Source of the DNA: Muribaculaceae bacterium
Lineage (GTDB): Bacteria; Bacteroidota; Bacteroidia; Bacteroidales; Muribaculaceae
Length of the DNA stretch: 64,000 nucleotides
Assembly: GCA_022510385.1 (NCBI GenBank)
Contig: JAFLTQ010000011.1
Coordinates: 29,456 to 93,455, forward strand
Reading direction: 5' to 3'
Below, in pieces: positions 37,036 through 46,214 of this stretch. Every line of letters starts with the position of its first letter. Positions within the stretch are counted from its first letter, which is position 1. Position numbers and translations under genes: made by a program. Under the pieces are notes generated by a model. The model made no database searches. It was not told the DNA's origin and saw only the letters and a list, made by a program, of their open reading frames with translations.

Positions 37036-38004
37036 ATGAAAAAATCTTTACTTCTTTCAGCTGTGGCTCTCGCTGCTTTCACAGCTAATGCCGAAGTCAT
37101 CGATTATGACTTCAAAACAAATCCTCCTTTCTTTACTTTAATATACACGCCTGTAGATGAAGGAGGTATGGGTATGTCCGGAGAATATGACCTTATCGAC
37201 AAAACCGGTATGGACGTAAATACCTCAGGCACAATGTTCAATGAAATGAATTTAGAGGGGCTATGGGTTGCTGTTCCCAACTATGCAATCGACCTCGTGG
37301 ATGGTCAAACCTATAATCTTGTGGCTGATGATATGGATCCGTTAGATTACTCTCATCCTTTTATTACTTGGGATCCTGAAGGAACCGGACCGGCACGTGT
37401 TCACTATTTCAATGGCTGGAACAAATGGGAAAGTTATGCTGATTTTAAAGCAGTAGATACCGGAGTGCCGGGTGAAAAAGATAATGATCCGGGAGCATAT
37501 GGACCCGGTTCAGAGCAAGATTTTATCGCCAGTCAGGGAGCTCTCGGTTTCCTGCGTGGTGGAAACAGTGCTTCACGTACCGGCACATATGTTCAATTCC
37601 CGGAAATAAAGGACCCCGCCAAAGTGACTGTTTGGATGTGTAATCAAGGTGGAGATTACCATGAAATGGGGCTGTATTGCGAGATAACCCCGGTGATTGG
37701 TAGTGAGGTTCTTGATGCTATCCCGGTTCAAGGTCCGTCAAATTACTTGCCTAAACGTTACTATAAGGTTGAAACCGTTCTCCCGGAAAATGTAAGGGGT
37801 AATGTGGCTCTCCGCGTTGGTTGCGCCGGAAGTCAGGTTCAACTCGTTCACGTTCGTATCGAAACTATAGATGAAGCCGGCATTGAAGGTATAATTGTTG
37901 ATGCCGATGAGAATGCTCCAGTTTACAATATGTTTGGAGTAAGGGTTGATGAGTCTTACAAGGGTGTGGTTATCAAGAACGGCAAGAAGTTCATTCAGAA
38001 ATAA
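37036..38004 (+). CDS. Secreted protein, possible surface glycan-binding protein of the pectin PUL, with C-terminal tag
   Basis: 322 residues with a signal peptide cut near ANA|EVIDY. There is no lipobox, unlike most SusE/SusF-type binding proteins, but the position directly after susD is where such proteins are coded. Beta-rich, with several Trp and Tyr residues (for example HYFNGWNKWESY near residue 140) that could stack on sugars. The C-terminal ~30 residues, YNMFGVRVDESYKGVVIKNG and a lysine-rich end, nearly match the tag of the next gene product. I do not recognise a named domain. The binding role is inferred from context. Confidence 0.65.
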   Translation: MKKSLLLSAVALAAFTANAEVIDYDFKTNPPFFTLIYTPVDEGGMGMSGEYDLIDKTGMDVNTSGTMFNEMNLEGLWVAVPNYAIDLVDGQTYNLVADDMDPLDYSHPFITWDPEGTGPARVHYFNGWNKWESYADFKAVDTGVPGEKDNDPGAYGPGSEQDFIASQGALGFLRGGNSASRTGTYVQFPEIKDPAKVTVWMCNQGGDYHEMGLYCEITPVIGSEVLDAIPVQGPSNYLPKRYYKVETVLPENVRGNVALRVGCAGSQVQLVHVRIETIDEAGIEGIIVDADENAPVYNMFGVRVDESYKGVVIKNGKKFIQK

Positions 38005-38013
38005 TTTCTGACC

Positions 38014-38063
38014 CCATATACGCGATATATCCGTCTTCTTACCATAGACGCGATATATCGCGT
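38014..38063. repeat. 28-bp spaced direct repeat with a 16-bp palindrome
   Basis: CCATATACGCGATATATC (38014-38031) recurs as CCATAGACGCGATATATC (38042-38059) with one mismatch. The second copy runs into a perfect 16-base palindrome, ACGCGATATATCGCGT (38048-38063). It lies 65-115 bases before the PL1 start. Possible protein-binding site or decayed mobile hairpin. Confidence 0.6.
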
Positions 38064-38128
38064 TTCCCTTTTAACAAGCACTCAAAATCATAACAACTAA
38101 TAATTATTAACCTTAAAACATCAAAACC

Positions 38129-41100
38129 TTGAAACTTATAAAATTTTTGGCAATAGGTCTTTGTGCATTAGCTTTTGCGGGCGAGTGTATGGCAGCCGAT
38201 TCCCAGCTTTTGGCATTCCCCGGAGCTGAAGGTTTCGGGCGTTACACATTGGGAGCGAGAGCTGTGGCAAATCCGGTAATATATCATGTGACTAATCTTG
38301 ATGATTCCGGTACAGGCTCTTTCCGAGATGCCGTGAGCAAGGAGGGTAGAATTATCGTATTCGATGTCTGCGGAACAATAAGGCTGAAATCAGCACTCAC
38401 TATAAAGGGCAACAACACCATTCTCGGACAGACGGCCCCGGGAGAGGGAGTGCAAGTGTATGGTGACCGTGTCAGTTTCTCCGGAGCAAACAACCTTATC
38501 GTGCGTCATATGCGTTTCCGTATGGGCGTTAACGGAACATCGGGAGCCGATGCCTGTGGTGTCGCAAACGGCACTGACATGATTTTCGACCACCTCTCAG
38601 TGTTATGGGGTAGGGATGAAACATTTTCTATAAGCTGGGACAACAAGAACAATCGCCCTGCCAACATCACTATCCAGAATTCTATTATGGGACAAGGTCT
38701 TCAAGACCACTCATGCGGAGGCCTTATCCAGACAATCGGCGGAGTAACCCTTTACCGTAATCTTTACATCGAGAACAAGACCCGTAATCCTAAGGTAAAA
38801 GGCCTGAATCAATTCGTTAATAATGTTGTCTATAACTGGGGCAACGGCGGTTGCTACATCCAGAGCGACTCAGAGGGTGACTCATGGGCAGATATCGAGA
38901 ACAACTATTTCATGAGGGGACCATGGAACGGTGCCACAGCTCCTTTCTCAAGAGGAGTTCAGACCTTCCGTTACTATGGGGCAGGCAACTTTTACGATGA
39001 TAATAAAGACGGTCTTTTGAACGGTCATGAAATGAGTATAGAGGAGATGAGCGGCAAGGAAGGGGGAACTGCTCCTTACTCCACTTATTTCGCTTCTCTC
39101 AGTGCCCTTAACGGCAACATTACCGAATATAACAAAACTGCTTCGGAAGCTATTCAGCTTATCCCGGAAATATCCGAGAAACTTACGGCCGCTGATGCTT
39201 ACGAGTGGATTTTGAAATATGCCGGACCTCTTCCGGTTCGTGATGAAGTCGACCAATATATTATTGACGAAATGGCTTCATACGGTCTTAATGGTACGAA
39301 AAACGGAATCACAACTGAGGCGACGCTTCCCCATAAAGGAACGGGCGTTATCTCAGGAGGAGTGAAACCTCTGGACTCAGACAACGATGGTATTCCCGAT
39401 GAATGGGAGATTGCAAACGGCTTGAATCCGAATGATGCTTCTGATGCAGTGAAACTTAATGCTCAGGGCTACACAAATATCGAAGCTTATTCCCACACTA
39501 TCACAGGACCATATCCTTATATCAAGAAGCCCGTTAATCTTGCTGTGACCAAACAGGAGAAGACCAGCTTGACCCTGTCATGGGATCTCAACAAGAATAC
39601 CGCAAACGGTTTCGAAATCGAGATTTCTACAGATGGCAAGAATTTCAGCAAAGCAGCCGAGGCAGCAGCGGGAGCAACTTCAGCTACCCTGACAGGTTTG
39701 ACTGAAAAGACCAACTATCAGGTTCGCGTCCGCTCCACAGGCAAAGGACTGGCATCAGACTATTCCAATGTTGTGGTTACGGAGACAATCGGAGATCCTA
39801 CAGCTCCCGCCAAACCTACGGATCCGTTCCCGGCGGTAGGAGCCAAAGAGGGTATCGCTGCCGGTCTAACATTCTCGTGGGAAGACAATATAAAGGCTTA
39901 CGGCGGTGATGTTACATACGCGCTTTATCTCGGAACTTCTGCTGAGAATCTGACACAGAAGGCCACAGGACTTACTAAGACTGAATGGTCAACAAAAGAT
40001 TTGCAGGCAAACGTAACATATTATTGGAGAGTAGATGCAACCAATTCTTTAGGCACAACAACAGGTGACATCTGGAATTTCTCAACTACCGCTGCCGGAG
40101 TGCTCTTCTATGCCGACTTCTATACCCAGCCTGCTGAATTTGGCGCAAAATGGAGTAACATTACAGACAACACTAACATTATCAATGCCAAGAACACTGA
40201 GATGGTCTACAATGGCATGAAGATCGGTTCGGGTGACAATTCACTTCGTATCATTGCTATGAGCGGAAGTAATGTATCAGATGATTTAAGTGTAGATTAT
40301 GGACCTGCCAGCGAAGATGACAGAGGAGCTTCACCGCGTTGTGTGCAGTTCTATACAACAGCGTCAGGAGGATATATCGAGACTCCCGAGATAGAGGGTC
40401 CTTGCGTGGTAACGCTATTCCTCGGTAATCCAAACGGCAATTCTTGTACTACCAAACTACTCACATTTGCCGGAGGTCAACAAGTGGGTTCAATGGATAT
40501 GGCTATGTCAAAGAAGAGAACCTACAAGTTTACAACAACCTACACAAATTCGGGACCGGTCAAATTCAGATTCGATGCAAACGGCAAGAAGGTGAACGTT
40601 AATGATATCCTTATTGAGCGTTATGTGGCAGCGAGTGGTGAAGAACCTCTTACTCTGAAATCCGGTAATCTTGTTAATGAGATAGACTTTACCGACGGAC
40701 TTCTTACCTTTGGTTTCAATCAAGCTATTTTGCTTAATTCACAACCCTCTATTTCAGGAACGCATCAGTTCGAGAAAATCAATGTCAGTGTTTCAGGTGA
40801 CAAGCTGAATATCGATTATGATGCCCTTGATGCTAACTGCGGATACACAATCACATTTGCACAGGGTCAACTTACCAATATGGCAGGTAACCAGTCGTTT
40901 GTGGGTGAAATAAAGCTTAATACCGGGGATTTCGCAGCCGAAAAAGTTGCCGGAGAAAACCACTGGGGCAAAGCAGCAACCTATCTTCCTCTAAATTTTG
41001 CTCCTTTCACAGACTTGTCTCCATTTGAGACTGTTGGCAGTCACGTTCAGGAACAACAGAATGATTATCCGCACTGGGTTCAAACCAATGGCGGAGAAAT

Positions 41101-41572
41101 AACTGATGAACACGTAGCTTTCAACAACAATTCAAGCAGCGACAAAGTGATGGCTTATTTCGACGGAGTGGCCAAGAAAGTTTATGTGAAACTTGAGGCA
41201 GAAGCAGGTACAGAAGCAACTGTCAAGATTCAGGAAACACGTAATCCCGATAAGGGTGCTCCACAATGGCGTACAATCAGGACAGTGACACATGCCGAGA
41301 TGCCGTTTGAATGTGAACTTGAACTTAATCCTCAATCACATTTCGTTAAGATTGTGCCTACCTCTATTAACGGTACTGTGAAACTCACCGGTTTAAGAAT
41401 TTCTGACGATAAGGGTTATTTCGGTGAGGATTACGACTTCGACGGAGTGGAAACAATCCTGAGTGACATGGATGACGAGAATGCCCCAATCTACAACTTG
41501 ATGGGTATAAAAGTTGACAAGAACTACAAGGGTATAGTGATTAAGAAAGGCAAGAAATACATACAACGTTAA
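38129..41572 (+). CDS. Multidomain pectate lyase, PL1 family, with FN3 domains and C-terminal tag
   Basis: 1147-residue secreted lyase. Signal peptide cut near CMA|ADSQL. The PL1 beta-helix fills about 27-390 (AFPGAEGFGRYTLGARA, GRDETFSISWDN, NVVYNWGNGG) and is followed by a calcium repeat DSDNDGIPDEWE near 425. Two fibronectin type III-like domains follow (about 470-555 and 560-655), then a beta-sandwich that may bind carbohydrate (about 660-830), an Ig-like region, a further binding-like domain and a tag, YNLMGIKVDKNYKGIVIKKG plus a basic end. No ATG is available: stops lie in frame just upstream, so it probably starts with TTG at 38129. Last gene of the susC unit. Confidence 0.85.
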   Translation: MKLIKFLAIGLCALAFAGECMAADSQLLAFPGAEGFGRYTLGARAVANPVIYHVTNLDDSGTGSFRDAVSKEGRIIVFDVCGTIRLKSALTIKGNNTILGQTAPGEGVQVYGDRVSFSGANNLIVRHMRFRMGVNGTSGADACGVANGTDMIFDHLSVLWGRDETFSISWDNKNNRPANITIQNSIMGQGLQDHSCGGLIQTIGGVTLYRNLYIENKTRNPKVKGLNQFVNNVVYNWGNGGCYIQSDSEGDSWADIENNYFMRGPWNGATAPFSRGVQTFRYYGAGNFYDDNKDGLLNGHEMSIEEMSGKEGGTAPYSTYFASLSALNGNITEYNKTASEAIQLIPEISEKLTAADAYEWILKYAGPLPVRDEVDQYIIDEMASYGLNGTKNGITTEATLPHKGTGVISGGVKPLDSDNDGIPDEWEIANGLNPNDASDAVKLNAQGYTNIEAYSHTITGPYPYIKKPVNLAVTKQEKTSLTLSWDLNKNTANGFEIEISTDGKNFSKAAEAAAGATSATLTGLTEKTNYQVRVRSTGKGLASDYSNVVVTETIGDPTAPAKPTDPFPAVGAKEGIAAGLTFSWEDNIKAYGGDVTYALYLGTSAENLTQKATGLTKTEWSTKDLQANVTYYWRVDATNSLGTTTGDIWNFSTTAAGVLFYADFYTQPAEFGAKWSNITDNTNIINAKNTEMVYNGMKIGSGDNSLRIIAMSGSNVSDDLSVDYGPASEDDRGASPRCVQFYTTASGGYIETPEIEGPCVVTLFLGNPNGNSCTTKLLTFAGGQQVGSMDMAMSKKRTYKFTTTYTNSGPVKFRFDANGKKVNVNDILIERYVAASGEEPLTLKSGNLVNEIDFTDGLLTFGFNQAILLNSQPSISGTHQFEKINVSVSGDKLNIDYDALDANCGYTITFAQGQLTNMAGNQSFVGEIKLNTGDFAAEKVAGENHWGKAATYLPLNFAPFTDLSPFETVGSHVQEQQNDYPHWVQTNGGEITDEHVAFNNNSSSDKVMAYFDGVAKKVYVKLEAEAGTEATVKIQETRNPDKGAPQWRTIRTVTHAEMPFECELELNPQSHFVKIVPTSINGTVKLTGLRISDDKGYFGEDYDFDGVETILSDMDDENAPIYNLMGIKVDKNYKGIVIKKGKKYIQR

Positions 41573-41600
41573 TCCGACAAGGGCGTAACAGCCTAAAAGA

Positions 41601-41642
41601 ATTCGGGGGATGAGCCGGAACTCATCCCCCGAATATTTTTTT
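41601..41642 (+). terminator. Strong terminator of the susC-susD-PL1 unit
   Basis: Perfect 14-bp stem (41601-41614 with 41621-41634) with a CCGGAA loop, followed by A and eight T. Confidence 0.92.
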
Positions 41643-41662
41643 GTTTATTCTGTTATAGAAAT

Positions 41663-41703
41663 CTAATCAAACTGTTTGAATATCTATCTGAACAGTTGAT
41701 TAG
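41663..41703. terminator. Hairpin between the convergent PL1 and exuT genes
   Basis: CTAATCAAACTGTT (41663-41676) pairs with AACAGTTGATTAG (41691-41703) with one bulged base. It lies just past the exuT stop on the minus strand. Neither side has a long T-run, so it is a moderate candidate for exuT termination. Confidence 0.5.
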
Positions 41704-41712
41704 TTTCCCGGA

Positions 41713-43176
41713 TTACACTTCAATTTTCTTATATTTCGGTACAAGCAGTTTCATGATAACCCATGCAAGAATATAAGCTACAGCGCAAATGCTGAATACA
41801 ATCATATAACCTGCAGGTTTGCCTGCAAACTGAAGGAACTGGAAGGATGGGCCCATTCCCTCGGCATAGCTGAAGAGGTGGCCTGAACCCCAGTTGATGG
41901 CAAATGAACCAAGACCTCCGGCCATTGTGCCGATACCTACGATTGAAGCAACGGTTGATTTCGGGAACATATCACCGATTGTCGAGAAGAGGTTGGCGCT
42001 CCATGCCTGATGGGCTGCACCGGCCAAACCGATAATAATAGCAGGCCACCAAACTGAATATTCACCCAAAGGTTGGGCAAACAGTGCCAATACAGGGATA
42101 AAGGCAAATATAAGCATTGCACGCATTCTACCGGCATAAGGATTCATACCCTTGTTCTCAACAAATATTTTCGGGAGATAGCCTCCACCGATTGAAAGTA
42201 CTGTAACTATGAAATAGAGTGTGAAAATCAAAGCCTGACCCATAGAGGAGTAAGAGGTGAACCCAAACTGATCGGAGAAGTATGCAGGTGCCCAGAAAAG
42301 GAAGAACCACCATACTCCGTCAGTGAGCGCCTTACCGGCAACGAATGCCCATGTCTGACGATATTTGAAACACTGCCAGAAAGGAATGGTCTTGTTTTCA
42401 TCTTCCTTAATTTCCTGCTCTGATTCACCTTTGTCGTCCTGCATGATATATGCAAGCTCTTCTTTGTTTACATATTTTGAATTTTCGGGACGTGCATACA
42501 TCTTACCCCAGAAACCCATCCAGATGAAACCGAGGGCACCGATGATTATAAAGGCCATTTCCCAGCCGTAGAGTTTTGCAAGCCATGGAATACAGAGAGG
42601 GGCGGCGAGAGCACCTACAGAAGCACCTGAATTGAAGATGGAGGTCGCGAAGGCGCGGTCCATTTTCGGGAAATATTGTGCAGTTGTCTTGATAGCTGCC
42701 GGGAAGTTGCCCGATTCACCGATTGCGAGCAATGCGCGGCAAGCAAGGAAGAGCCAAACACTAATGGTCGATACTGTCAGAGCCATCGCTGAGCCTTTCT
42801 GAATTTCATAAAGGGCTTCAATCGAGCCAAGGCCTGCGATATGGATTGTTGCCCAGCCGCAGAAGGCGTGGAGACACGCTGCCAGCGACCATACGAAAAT
42901 CGCTAAAAGATAACCCTTCTTTGTGCCCAAAAAGTCTATGACCTTACCGGCAAAAAGACTGATTACTGCATAAAAAATTGAAAAGAAAGCCGTGATCTCA
43001 CCATAGTTGGCATCACTCCAGTGGAATTCCGGCTGGATAAAATCTTTCCAAGTCAGTGATAACACCTGACGGTCAAGATAGTTGATGGTAGTTGCAAAGA
43101 AGAGCAGAGAACAAATCATCCAACGCCAATTGGTGCGTTTGACTGTTCCTGCTGCTATCGAGGTTGTCATATCCAT
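41713..43176 (-). CDS. exuT: MFS hexuronate transporter
   Basis: 487-residue inner membrane symporter of the anion:cation symporter (ACS) branch of the major facilitator superfamily, predicted to import galacturonate or glucuronate. Twelve hydrophobic segments are visible, with NYLDRQVLSLTW at the first membrane helix, RALLAIGESGNFPAAIKTTAQYFP near 145-170 (the ACS/ExuT signature region) and a charged central loop around residues 225-250. It follows uxaC on the minus strand after 200 bases and has its own promoter and a likely operator. The substrate is inferred from the UxaABC genes. Confidence 0.92.
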   Translation of the reverse strand: MDMTTSIAAGTVKRTNWRWMICSLLFFATTINYLDRQVLSLTWKDFIQPEFHWSDANYGEITAFFSIFYAVISLFAGKVIDFLGTKKGYLLAIFVWSLAACLHAFCGWATIHIAGLGSIEALYEIQKGSAMALTVSTISVWLFLACRALLAIGESGNFPAAIKTTAQYFPKMDRAFATSIFNSGASVGALAAPLCIPWLAKLYGWEMAFIIIGALGFIWMGFWGKMYARPENSKYVNKEELAYIMQDDKGESEQEIKEDENKTIPFWQCFKYRQTWAFVAGKALTDGVWWFFLFWAPAYFSDQFGFTSYSSMGQALIFTLYFIVTVLSIGGGYLPKIFVENKGMNPYAGRMRAMLIFAFIPVLALFAQPLGEYSVWWPAIIIGLAGAAHQAWSANLFSTIGDMFPKSTVASIVGIGTMAGGLGSFAINWGSGHLFSYAEGMGPSFQFLQFAGKPAGYMIVFSICAVAYILAWVIMKLLVPKYKKIEV

Positions 43177-43222
43177 AGAATAAGGGTTAGGTTTTGGGGT
43201 TAATTTTCAAGTATTATAGTCG

Positions 43223-43252
43223 CAAAGATATCAGTTTCACACGACTTTCAAA
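43223..43252 (-). promoter_or_regulatory. Promoter for exuT
   Basis: On the minus strand TTTG (43249-43252), 18 bases, then TATCTTTG (43223-43230), a full match to the Bacteroidetes consensus. The -7 element is about 46 bases before the ATG. Confidence 0.75.
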
Positions 43253-43262
43253 AGGATTAAGA

Positions 43263-43304
43263 CCTAAATCGTCAAACATAAATTCGTATATTTAACGATT
43301 TAGG
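43263..43304. promoter_or_regulatory. Inverted repeat upstream of the exuT promoter, candidate operator
   Basis: Two perfect 10-base arms, CCTAAATCGT (43263-43272) and ACGATTTAGG (43295-43304), are separated by 22 bases, so their centres are 32 bp or about three helical turns apart. The site lies directly upstream of the -33 box, where an activator would bind. The regulator is unknown. Confidence 0.55.
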
Positions 43305-43376
43305 CTTTCCTATATTGTCATTGGAAATAAAAAACCGATATTTTTGCTCTGATAGTGTCAAGATTTAGACACGAAA

Positions 43377-44792
43377 TCAGAATTTGAAATAATTTTTTGC
43401 ATTGTTGTAGCAGATGTCTTCCACCATCTGACGCACGCGTTTTTCCTCATATCCTTCGAACGGTATCTTTCCGGCTTCAACATCGCTACCAAGGATATTG
43501 CAGAGACAACGACGGAAATACTCATGACGTGGATATGAGAGGAAAGAACGAGAGTCGGTGAGCATTCCGACAAATCTGCTAAGGAGTCCAAGATTTGAGA
43601 GAGATTCCATCTGCTTGGTCATACCGTCGAGCTGATCGTTGAACCACCAGCCACTACCAAACTGGATTTTGCCGGGCACTGTGCCATCCTGGAAATTACC
43701 CAACATTGTGGCGAGCATGTCATTTGCGTCTGCATTCAGGCAGTAAAGGATAGTTTGAGCAAGTTTTCCACGTGTGTTAAGTGTATCGAGTAATTTGGCG
43801 CATGATTTTGCTGTCGGGAATTCTCCGATTGAGTCGAAACCGGTGTCAGGTCCGAGAAGTTTAAACATCTTTGTATTGTTGTTGCGGATTGCGCCATAGT
43901 GGAACTGTTGAGTCCAGCCGGATTCATAATCCATCTCGCCAAATATCACGAGCATAGCAGATTTGAACTTGCGGATCTCCTCTCCGTCAAGCTTTTTGCC
44001 GGAGTAAACCTTATCGAAGATAGCCTCGATTTCTGCATCTGTATAGTCTGCTGCATAGAACTCTTCGATTCCATGGTCGGAGAGACGGCAACCCATTTCT
44101 TCAAAGAAATCGTGACGTTTCTGAAGAGCAGCGATCAGGTCGGCAAACTTGTTGATAGTCACTCCTGAAACTTCTGCGAGTTTTTCAACGTAATCGCGGA
44201 ACTCCTTCGGATCTTCTACAGCCATAGCCTTATCAGGACGCCATGTCGGCAATACCTTGATTTCAAAACCGGAGTCGCGAAGTTGTTTGTGGTATTCGAG
44301 AGAATCAACAGGGTCATCAGTAGTGCAGACTGTCTTCACATTGTAATGACGCATCAAGCCTTTGGCCGACATATTCGGATCATTTATAAGCTTGTCGTTG
44401 CAAGCATCGAAAATCTCTTTTGCAGTTTCCGGATTGAGCAATTTGTCAATACCGAAAGCAGTCTTGAGTTCGAGGTGAGTCCAGTGGTAGAGAGGATTGC
44501 GGAAACAATAGGGAACAGTTTCAGCCCATTTCTCAAACTTCTGCCAGTCTGAAGTGGATTTGCCGGTGATGAATTCTTCGTTAACACCGTTTGAACGCAT
44601 CGCACGCCATTTATAATGGTCACCTCCGAGCCATATTTCCGTGATTGATTTGAAACGATAGTCGTCGGCTATCATCTTCGGATTGAGATGGCAATGATAA
44701 TCGATGATCGGCATGGGCGCAGCATTGGTGTGGTAGAGATCTTGCGCCACTTCGCTCTCAAGCAAGAAATTGCTGTCTAAGAATTTTTTCAT
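43377..44792 (-). CDS. uxaC: Glucuronate/galacturonate isomerase
   Basis: Isomerises D-galacturonate to D-tagaturonate (and glucuronate to fructuronate) in the cytoplasm. The 471-residue product is full length for UxaC. It shows MPIIDYHCHLNPKMIADDYRF near residue 30 with metal-binding-type histidines, VKTVCTTDDPVDSLEYH near 150, and GSGWWFNDQLDGMTKQMESL and LTDSRSFLSYPRHEYFRR toward the C-terminus, all typical of the amidohydrolase-superfamily isomerase. It lies 7 bases after the GH28 gene and so is co-transcribed with secreted pectinases. Confidence 0.97.
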   Translation of the reverse strand: MKKFLDSNFLLESEVAQDLYHTNAAPMPIIDYHCHLNPKMIADDYRFKSITEIWLGGDHYKWRAMRSNGVNEEFITGKSTSDWQKFEKWAETVPYCFRNPLYHWTHLELKTAFGIDKLLNPETAKEIFDACNDKLINDPNMSAKGLMRHYNVKTVCTTDDPVDSLEYHKQLRDSGFEIKVLPTWRPDKAMAVEDPKEFRDYVEKLAEVSGVTINKFADLIAALQKRHDFFEEMGCRLSDHGIEEFYAADYTDAEIEAIFDKVYSGKKLDGEEIRKFKSAMLVIFGEMDYESGWTQQFHYGAIRNNNTKMFKLLGPDTGFDSIGEFPTAKSCAKLLDTLNTRGKLAQTILYCLNADANDMLATMLGNFQDGTVPGKIQFGSGWWFNDQLDGMTKQMESLSNLGLLSRFVGMLTDSRSFLSYPRHEYFRRCLCNILGSDVEAGKIPFEGYEEKRVRQMVEDICYNNAKNYFKF

Positions 44793-44799
44793 AATAGAT

Positions 44800-46167
44800 T
44801 TATTTGTTTACATTAACATTCTTTATTGTAAAGTTTTCTATATATTCAGGATGAAATTCCGGATCTTTAGCAGTTATATCCAGATTTTCAAATGTGAAAT
44901 TACTAAGATGATACTGGTCTTCACGGTTTTTCACGTTGAAAAAGTTATCGCAATCAAATTTGATATTCCTCATTGTGATATTGTCGGAATAAGAGAGGGG
45001 AGTGGATTCCCGACCTTTCAGATCATAGAATTGGGTCCAGGGAGCCACCAGAAGAAAGTTCTTTCCGTTTCCTTCAATATCCTCTACAGTCACATATTCA
45101 TAACGTTGAGGAGTGTCGGGCCTCATTTTTAGCCATAACAGATTATTGGCATCCTTCACTTTTATGCGTCTTAGGATGATATTATGGTTGAATACACTTT
45201 CCGAGCCCAGAGTCAGACACCCGTGGGAAAAACCATATTCGCAATCTTCAATGAGGATATTCTCATTAGCACCATTCCCTTCAATTTCCGGGAATTTACT
45301 CAGGTCGACGTCATCATATGCCGTCATGAATGCATCAGCGTACGGACCTTTCCCTCCTTTGATTGCCACAGCATCATCATTAACAGACATATAACAATCT
45401 TTTATAAGCACATTTTTAACTACATCAAGATCTATCGCATCGGTTGAAGGTGCTTTCACAGGTTGAGCCGGCGAATAGATATGAAGAGATAGGAGTTTCA
45501 CATTCTCACTATTGAAAATATGGTTGGTCCAGAAAGGTGAATTTTGTAGATGTAGCCCTTCTATCTGAACATTCTTGCTGTTTGATACGTAAATCAGGCG
45601 CGGGCGTTGTTCATCTTTATTTGTGCATTTAGGGTTCCATTTTCTCCTTTCCCAGAAATGTTTCCAATATGAAAAGCCGTTACCGTCGATTGTTCCCTTT
45701 CCGGAGATTGTGAATCCGTCTAAACCATCAGCATTTATTAAGGCCGGGTAATAGAGACACGTTTCCCCTTCAATGCGGGTTTTCGTCAAAGGAAAGTCAC
45801 TGGGGTCGGAACTTCCCATCAGAGTTCCCCCATCTTCAATATAAAGGTGGACACCCTGTTTGAAGAAAAGAGCGCCGGAGAGGTAAGTACCTTCAGGCAC
45901 AACAATGACTCCTCCGCCATCTGCAGCAACCTTGTCGATAAGGGCTTGAAATTCCTGCGTATGTACCTTACCATCGTTAACTACACCCCAGTCGGTGACT
46001 CTATATTGCTTTCCCAATTTGGAGATATCAACAGGAGTGGTGTCCTTAAACCATTCGCTGATTTCCGTTCCGTCGGGCCATAAGTCTACAGAGACGTTTT
46101 GCTTTTTACCGTAACCGAGGTTATGGCAAATAATCAAAGCAAACAGAAAATATGTAATTTTTTTCAT
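44800..46167 (-). CDS. GH28 polygalacturonase-family hydrolase, secreted
   Basis: 455 residues with a signal peptide (cut near GYG|KKQ). Right-handed beta-helix inverting hydrolase of galacturonic acid linkages. The four GH28 motifs are present in variant form: STDAIDLD (for NTD), NDDAVAIKGG (DD), SHGCLTLGSE (for GHG) and RRIKVKD (RIK). The S-T-D and S-H-G variants are seen in exo-acting and rhamnogalacturonan-directed members, so an exo-acting or RG-I role is likelier than plain endo-polygalacturonase. It stands between the GH105 gene (47-base gap) and uxaC (7-base gap). Confidence 0.92.
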   Translation of the reverse strand: MKKITYFLFALIICHNLGYGKKQNVSVDLWPDGTEISEWFKDTTPVDISKLGKQYRVTDWGVVNDGKVHTQEFQALIDKVAADGGGVIVVPEGTYLSGALFFKQGVHLYIEDGGTLMGSSDPSDFPLTKTRIEGETCLYYPALINADGLDGFTISGKGTIDGNGFSYWKHFWERRKWNPKCTNKDEQRPRLIYVSNSKNVQIEGLHLQNSPFWTNHIFNSENVKLLSLHIYSPAQPVKAPSTDAIDLDVVKNVLIKDCYMSVNDDAVAIKGGKGPYADAFMTAYDDVDLSKFPEIEGNGANENILIEDCEYGFSHGCLTLGSESVFNHNIILRRIKVKDANNLLWLKMRPDTPQRYEYVTVEDIEGNGKNFLLVAPWTQFYDLKGRESTPLSYSDNITMRNIKFDCDNFFNVKNREDQYHLSNFTFENLDITAKDPEFHPEYIENFTIKNVNVNK

Positions 46168-46214
46168 GAATTATGAAAGCAGGTTTGTAGATCTAAATTA
46201 ATATTATCACGTTG

